Shown: piece by piece, positions 4,989 to 9,002 of the stretch
How positions within the stretch are numbered: position 1 is the first letter of the stretch
Layout: each line of letters opens with the position of its first letter
Source: Chloroflexota bacterium
GTDB taxonomy: Bacteria > Chloroflexota > Limnocylindria > Limnocylindrales > CSP1-4
Direction: 5' to 3'
DNA: 9,002 nucleotides
Assembly (NCBI GenBank): GCA_021812735.1
Contig: JAKAMV010000347.1
Coordinates: 1-9,002, forward strand
The notes under the pieces: generated by a model
Told to the model about the DNA's origin: nothing
The model's database searches: none
What the model saw: only the letters and a program-made list of their open reading frames with translations
Program-made: the position numbers and the translations under genes

Positions 4989-5918
4989 ATGACCGACACG
5001 CCGGCCACCGCGCCCGCGTCCCCCTCGCCGGCGCCGGCCGGTCCCGCCTCGCGCGGGGCCGGCTCCGGCCGTCTCAGGGGGGCGGGGAACTACCTGGCCC
5101 TCCTCCCCTTCCACCTCTATGTCGGGCTGTTCCTCGTGCTCCCGACGCTCATCGTCGTCATCGGCGCGTTCACCACCGCCAGCGGCTCGTTCACGTGGAA
5201 CAACATCGCGGCGATCTTCTCCTCGGACGTGTTCCCGGACGCGTTCCTGAAGTCGATCGAGCTCGCGGTCTCCACCGCCATCCTGGGCGCCGTGTTCGGC
5301 GGTCTGCTCGCGTGGGCGGTGGTGCGGGGCAACCCCAACGGCCTGCTCCGCCAGTTCGTGGTCGCTGCCTCGGGCGTGCTGGCCCAGTTCGGCGGCGTGA
5401 TGCTGGCCTTCGCGTTCCTCGCCACGTTCGGGTTCAACGGCCTTGTCACGCTGTTCCTCAAGAACCAGCTCGGCGTGGCTCTCGACATGTCGTGGCTGTA
5501 CACGCTGGCCGGCCTCGCCGTCGTCTACACCTACTTCCAGATCCCGCTGATGCTGATCGTCTTCCTGCCCTCGCTCGACGGGCTCCGGCAGGAGTGGTAC
5601 GACGCGTCGGCGAGCCTGGGCGGCGGGGCGTGGTCCTTCTGGCGCAACGTCGGCGGGCCTATCCTTGCCCCTAGCTTCCTCGGCTCGCTGCTCCTGCTGT
5701 TCACCAACGCGTTCTCGGCGTACGCCACCGCCGCCGCGCTGATCAGCCAGGGCGCGCCGATCATCACCCTCCAGGTCGCCAGCCAGATGCAGAGCGAGGT
5801 CGTGCTCGGCCAGGAGAACGTGGGCAAGGCGCTGGCCCTGGGCATGATCGTGATCGTGTCGCTGGTCATGGCGGCCTACGCCTGGATCCAGCGCCGAGCC
5901 TCGAGGTGGGTCCGATGA
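4989..5918 (+). CDS. ABC transporter permease, first subunit (PotB-like)
   Basis: A 309-residue inner-membrane permease of the binding-protein-dependent transporter family. The N-terminus (about 1-33) is Pro/Ala/Ser-rich and presumably cytoplasmic. Membrane segments are visible at about 36-60, 92-113, 122-147, 169-195, 228-252 and 283-300, giving six helices. The cytoplasmic EAA-type loop that docks on the ATPase is at about 203-222 (EWYDASASLGGGAWSFWRNV), with the conserved ASLG core. The ATG at 4989 is preceded by GGAGGGG about 7 bases upstream. The gene starts 31 bases after the binding-protein stop, and its TGA overlaps the next ATG (ATGA at 5915-5918). Together with the next protein it forms a heterodimeric pore, as in PotB/PotC-type importers. 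It is the right length and looks intact. Confidence 0.92.
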   Translation: MTDTPATAPASPSPAPAGPASRGAGSGRLRGAGNYLALLPFHLYVGLFLVLPTLIVVIGAFTTASGSFTWNNIAAIFSSDVFPDAFLKSIELAVSTAILGAVFGGLLAWAVVRGNPNGLLRQFVVAASGVLAQFGGVMLAFAFLATFGFNGLVTLFLKNQLGVALDMSWLYTLAGLAVVYTYFQIPLMLIVFLPSLDGLRQEWYDASASLGGGAWSFWRNVGGPILAPSFLGSLLLLFTNAFSAYATAAALISQGAPIITLQVASQMQSEVVLGQENVGKALALGMIVIVSLVMAAYAWIQRRASRWVR

Positions 5919-6826
5919 GCCTCACGCCCGCCCAGCTCGGCGCCGCGGAACCGCACGGCGGGGCCATGGTCGCCAAGCGCCCCAAGGGCGCCGGCAAGGG
6001 CCTCCAGCCACCGCTCAGCCAGCGCGCGGCCCGGATCGTCGTCCTGGTCCTGGTGCTTGGCTACCTGATCCTGCCGCTGCTCGCCATGCTGGAGTTCTCC
6101 ACGCGCGGCGATTACGACCGGGCCACCAAGACGTTCACCCGAAGCCTCCAGTCGTACGCCAACATCTTCAGCTACCCGAACCTGATCGACGGCATCGTGA
6201 CCTCGCTCGAGATCGCGGTCCTGACCGTGTTCGGCATGCTGCTGCTGCTGGTCCCCACGATGGTCTGGACGGTGGTCCGGGTGCCGCGCATGCGGCGGGT
6301 CGTGGAGTTCCTGTGCCTCCTGCCGCTCGCCATCCCGGCGATCGTGATCGTGGTGGGCATCGCCCCCGTCTACCAGTGGATGGGCCAGAACCTGGGCGCC
6401 ATCGGCGGGTCGGCCCTGACCCTGACGTTCATCGACATCATCCTGGTGCTGCCCTACTCGTACCGCGCGATCGACTCCAGCCTGCGGTCCATCGACACGG
6501 CCACGCTGTCGGACGCGGCGCGGAGCCTGGGCGCCGGCTGGCCGCGCACGATCTTCGAGGTGATCGTCCCCAACATCCGGGGCGGCATCCTCTCCGCCTC
6601 CGTCCTCGCCATCGCCCTGGTCCTGGGCGAGTACACGATCTCGTCGCTGCTGTCGTTCAACACGGTGCAGGTGGTCATCTACCTGCTCGGCAAGCGCGAC
6701 CCGTTCGTCTCGGTCGCCGTGTCGCTGCTCGCCCTGCTGTTCGCGTTCACCCTGCTGTTCGTCATCTCCCGCTTCGCCGCTGGCGCCGACCATCGCGCCC
6801 AGCGAGCCGCCGAGGAACCCTCTTGA
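5915..6826 (+). CDS. ABC transporter permease, second subunit (PotC-like)
   Basis: A 303-residue permease, partner of the preceding one. The ATG at 5915 overlaps the previous stop by 4 bases and has GAGGTGGG just upstream, so it is preferred over the GTG at 5906. A polar N-terminal tail (about 1-36) precedes six likely membrane segments, at about 38-58, 93-118, 127-151, 166-182, 225-248 and 264-285. The EAA-type loop is at about 195-216 (TATLSDAARSLGAGWPRTIFEV). The C-terminus is short and charged. The start/stop coupling (TGATG at 6824-6828 with the ATPase gene) suggests equal translation of the subunits. It is of normal length and shows no defects. Confidence 0.92.
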   Translation: MSLTPAQLGAAEPHGGAMVAKRPKGAGKGLQPPLSQRAARIVVLVLVLGYLILPLLAMLEFSTRGDYDRATKTFTRSLQSYANIFSYPNLIDGIVTSLEIAVLTVFGMLLLLVPTMVWTVVRVPRMRRVVEFLCLLPLAIPAIVIVVGIAPVYQWMGQNLGAIGGSALTLTFIDIILVLPYSYRAIDSSLRSIDTATLSDAARSLGAGWPRTIFEVIVPNIRGGILSASVLAIALVLGEYTISSLLSFNTVQVVIYLLGKRDPFVSVAVSLLALLFAFTLLFVISRFAAGADHRAQRAAEEPS

Positions 6827-7896
6827 TGACCTCCGCCAGCACCAGTCCCGCCCCCGCCGGGCACGGCGTCGCCGTGGTCTTCGAGGACATGCACCGCTGG
6901 TACGGCACGGTGCACGCCCTCCAGGGCCTGTCCATCGACATCGCCCCGGGCGAGCTGATCGCGCTGCTCGGTCCGTCAGGTTGCGGCAAGACCACCGCCC
7001 TGCGAGCGCTCGGCGGCCTGGACGAGGTGGACCAAGGCCGGATCCTGGTGGGCGGCAAGGACATCACCCGGGTGCCGGCCAACAAGCGGAACATGGGGAT
7101 CGTGTTCCAGGCCTACAGCCTGTTCCCCAACATGACCGCGCGCGACAACGTCGCCTACGGCTTGCGGCTGCGGCGCGTGGACGGCGCGACCCGCAAGCGC
7201 AAGGCCGAGGAGACCCTCGATCTGGTCGGCCTGGGCGACCAGGCGAACAAGTACCCGCACCAGATGTCGGGTGGCCAGCAGCAGCGCGTGGCGCTCGCTC
7301 GGGCCCTCGCCATCGAGCCCAGCGTGCTGCTGCTCGACGAGCCGCTCTCGGCGCTGGACGCCAAGGTGCGCCGCCAGCTCCGCGAGGAGATCCGGCGGAT
7401 CCAGATCATGGTTGGCATCACCACCCTGTTCGTGACCCACGACCAAGAGGAGGCCCTCGCGATGGGCGACCGCGTGGGCGTCATGTCCGCCGGGCGCCTA
7501 GAGCAGATCGCCGCGCCGGCCGAACTCTACGAGCGCCCCCAGACGCGGTTCGTGGCGGAGTTCGTGGGCCTGACCAACCGGATCCCGGGCAAGACCGACG
7601 GCGGCGAGGTCCACGTGCTGGGCCAGAGGGTGCCGCTGGTGCCCGGCGCAACCGACCGCGGCGACGTGAAGGCGCTGGTGCGCCCCGAGCATGTCCGGCT
7701 GGCCGCCAATCCGCAGGGCGCCGGCCGGGTGCTCGCCGTCAGCTTCCTGGGTTCGATGTGCCGCGCGCAGGTGGCGCTGCCCGACGAGACGATCGTGGTG
7801 GCCCAGCTGTCGGCGGCAGAGGCGTCAGGGCTGTACCCGGGCGTGGCGGTGGAGGTGAGCGTGGTGCCCGAGCCGGTCTTCGCCGTCGCCAGCTAG
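6826..7896 (+). CDS. ABC transporter ATP-binding protein (PotA/CysA/FbpC-type)
   Basis: A 356-residue ATPase that powers the importer at the cytoplasmic face. Visible motifs in order: Walker A GPSGCGKTT (49-57), Q-loop Gln95 in VFQAYSLFP, signature MSGGQQQR (147-154, Met in place of the common Leu), Walker B VLLLDEP (167-173), D-loop SALDAK (175-180) and switch His205 in FVTHD. The C-terminal part (about 255-350) matches the TOBE-type regulatory domain of this subfamily, with the typical VRPEHVRL segment (285-292). The ATG at 6826 overlaps the permease stop by one base (TGATG) and has GAGGAA 8 bases upstream. The subfamily covers spermidine, sulfate, Fe(III) and phosphonate importers; motifs do not separate these. 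All catalytic residues are present. Confidence 0.94.
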   Translation: MTSASTSPAPAGHGVAVVFEDMHRWYGTVHALQGLSIDIAPGELIALLGPSGCGKTTALRALGGLDEVDQGRILVGGKDITRVPANKRNMGIVFQAYSLFPNMTARDNVAYGLRLRRVDGATRKRKAEETLDLVGLGDQANKYPHQMSGGQQQRVALARALAIEPSVLLLDEPLSALDAKVRRQLREEIRRIQIMVGITTLFVTHDQEEALAMGDRVGVMSAGRLEQIAAPAELYERPQTRFVAEFVGLTNRIPGKTDGGEVHVLGQRVPLVPGATDRGDVKALVRPEHVRLAANPQGAGRVLAVSFLGSMCRAQVALPDETIVVAQLSAAEASGLYPGVAVEVSVVPEPVFAVAS

Positions 7897-7990
7897 GGAC
7901 CGGCTAGACCCGCGGCCGCAGGGGGGTCAAACGGCACCCCAGTCGCTCCGTCGCCGCATCGTCGTTCCGTCGTCGCTCGAGGTCGCCCGC

Positions 7991-9002
7991 ATGTCCGCTG
8001 TCCCCCTTCCCGGCCTCCGTCAGATCACCGAGCCCGCCCGCACCATCGACGTGGTCCACGAGACGGACGTCCTGGTGGTGGGCTCCGGGCCCGGCGGCCT
8101 GGGCGCCGCGCTGGGTGCCGCGCGCGCCGGGGCGCGGACCACGCTGCTGGAGCGCTTCGGCTGCTTCGGCGGCAACATCACGGCCGTCGGCGTGGAGAGC
8201 TTCGCCTGGTACCGCCACGAGCAGACCGTGGACAGCGTGGGCATCGGCTCCGAGATCGAGGCCCGGGCGCGGGCGGCCGGCGCCACCTCCGACGAGAGCC
8301 AGTCCACCAGCCAGGCCTTCGACGCCGAGGGCTTCAAGGTGGTCGCCGACCGGCTGGTCGAGGAGAACGGGATCACCCCGATGCTCCACCGGACCTTCGT
8401 GGCGCCCATCGTCGAGGACGGCGTGGTCCGCGGCGTGATCACGGAGAGCAAGTCGGGCCGCGAGGCGATCCTCGCCCGCCGGGTGGTGGACGCGACGGGC
8501 GATGCCGACGTCGCCTACCGGGCCGGCGCCCCGACCCGCAAGACGCCTCGCGAGGAGATGCTCTCCGCGTCGGTGGTGTTCTCGATGACCGGCGTCAACA
8601 AGCGCGCGTTCATCGACGCGATCAAGGCGGACCCGCCCAGGTACCGCGACTGGGCGGGCAACTTCGAGTGGGACATCAAGACCGACGGCAAGGAGGACGA
8701 GATGTTCTCGCCCTTCCTCCGCAAGCCGTTCAAGAAGGCCGTGGAGGCGGGCCTCATCCCGCCGGGCCTGATCACGATGGCCGGCACCTACGGGACGGTC
8801 CACGACAACGGCGACCTGACGTACCTCAACCTGATCCACATGGGCGAGGTGGACGGGACCTCTGCCGACGAGCTGTGCCGGGCCGAGATCGAGGGCCGGC
8901 GGCAGGCGATGCACGCGATCGAGGCGCTGCGCGCGTTCATGCCCGGCTGCGAGACCGCGACGCTGCGCAACTTCGGCATGACCGTGGGCCTGCGCGACAC
9001 CC
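7991..9002 (+). CDS. FAD-dependent oxidoreductase, 3'-truncated by window edge
   Basis: The first 337 codons of a flavoprotein; the frame stays open to the window end. A Rossmann dinucleotide-binding motif lies at residues 27-43 (VLVVGSGPGGLGAALGA), with the ribose-binding acidic residue E54 in TTLLERFG. GCFGGNIT (57-64) follows, a glycine-rich site typical of the FAD_oxidored family (PF12831). A second FAD-contact motif VVDATGDADVAYRAGAP is at 165-181. The segment RNFGMTVGLRDT at the edge matches the usual start of the C-terminal FAD region. The ATG at 7991 has GAGG 8 bases upstream. The gene starts 94 bases after the ATPase stop in the same direction, so it may be co-transcribed and oxidise the imported compound; this is inference. 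The exact reaction is unknown. The window holds no complete antisense alternative with recognisable domains. Confidence 0.88.
   Translation, partial: MSAVPLPGLRQITEPARTIDVVHETDVLVVGSGPGGLGAALGAARAGARTTLLERFGCFGGNITAVGVESFAWYRHEQTVDSVGIGSEIEARARAAGATSDESQSTSQAFDAEGFKVVADRLVEENGITPMLHRTFVAPIVEDGVVRGVITESKSGREAILARRVVDATGDADVAYRAGAPTRKTPREEMLSASVVFSMTGVNKRAFIDAIKADPPRYRDWAGNFEWDIKTDGKEDEMFSPFLRKPFKKAVEAGLIPPGLITMAGTYGTVHDNGDLTYLNLIHMGEVDGTSADELCRAEIEGRRQAMHAIEALRAFMPGCETATLRNFGMTVGLRDT

Noticed and set aside
3581..5008. Minus-strand open frame (475 codons) opposite the binding protein
   Set aside because: Repetitive Arg/Gly/Val-rich translation without domains; the + strand lipoprotein is convincing.
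5876..6793. Long minus-strand open frame (305 codons) opposite the second permease
   Set aside because: Its translation is rich in Gln, Asp, His, Arg and Gly with no domain. It mirrors the codon bias of the permease, whose helices and EAA loop are clear.
7907..7928. GACCC...GGGTC hairpin between the ATPase and oxidoreductase genes
   Set aside because: Only 5 bp of stem with a 12-base loop and no T-tract; too weak to call a terminator in this GC-rich DNA.
7941..7985. CGTCG-rich stretch before the oxidoreductase that looks repetitive
   Set aside because: Spacing is irregular and units are short; it is explained by composition and is not an ordered repeat array.
7904..8914. Minus-strand open frame (336 codons) opposite the oxidoreductase
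   Set aside because: Composition is typical of antisense GC-rich sequence. The + strand frame from 7991 has a full FAD-binding motif set and a ribosome binding site.

Overview
This is a GC-rich bacterial chromosome segment, roughly 70-75% G+C by eye, densely packed with genes. It suggests a high-GC environmental bacterium. Three points lean towards Chloroflexota (Limnocylindria or Ellin6529-like) rather than an actinobacterium: an HD-GYP response regulator, a substrate-binding lipoprotein with an Ala/Ser/Thr/Pro linker after its lipobox, and a Suf/NifU-type scaffold. This placement is inference; there is no rRNA or marker gene here. No tRNA, rRNA, CRISPR array or insertion sequence was seen.

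Region 1 (1-1877) holds signal transduction genes. The C-terminal end of a hybrid sensor kinase (receiver plus Hpt domain) runs into the window on the + strand. It converges on a minus-strand receiver/HD-GYP protein, a predicted cyclic-di-GMP phosphodiesterase. A strong GC-rich inverted repeat with one duplicated arm lies between the two stops. The pair looks like a phosphorelay that controls c-di-GMP breakdown.

Region 2 (2022-3313) is a compact minus-strand operon of three genes. In transcription order they are an IscU/SufU-type Fe-S scaffold protein, a JAMM (Mov34/M67) metallopeptidase, and a small four-helix membrane protein whose GTG start overlaps the previous stop. The scaffold has IscU-like length but SufU-like flanking residues. 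The association with a JAMM protease suggests a sulfur-handling role.

Region 3 (3314-3742) is a 429-base divergent intergenic region. It contains several inverted repeats, a possible + strand promoter and a good Shine-Dalgarno site for the transporter operon.

Region 4 (3743-7896) is a + strand ABC importer operon: lipoprotein binding protein, two permeases and an ATPase, with start/stop overlaps between the last three. It resembles the polyamine / Fe(III) / 2-aminoethylphosphonate group of importers; the substrate cannot be read from the sequence. After a 94-base gap, region 5 (7991-9002) holds the first 337 codons of an FAD-dependent oxidoreductase in the same direction. It may act on the imported compound.

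No clearly unprecedented system stands out. The best candidates for follow-up are the scaffold-JAMM-membrane protein operon with its intermediate scaffold, the HD-GYP protein with a GYF variant, and the duplicated-arm terminator.
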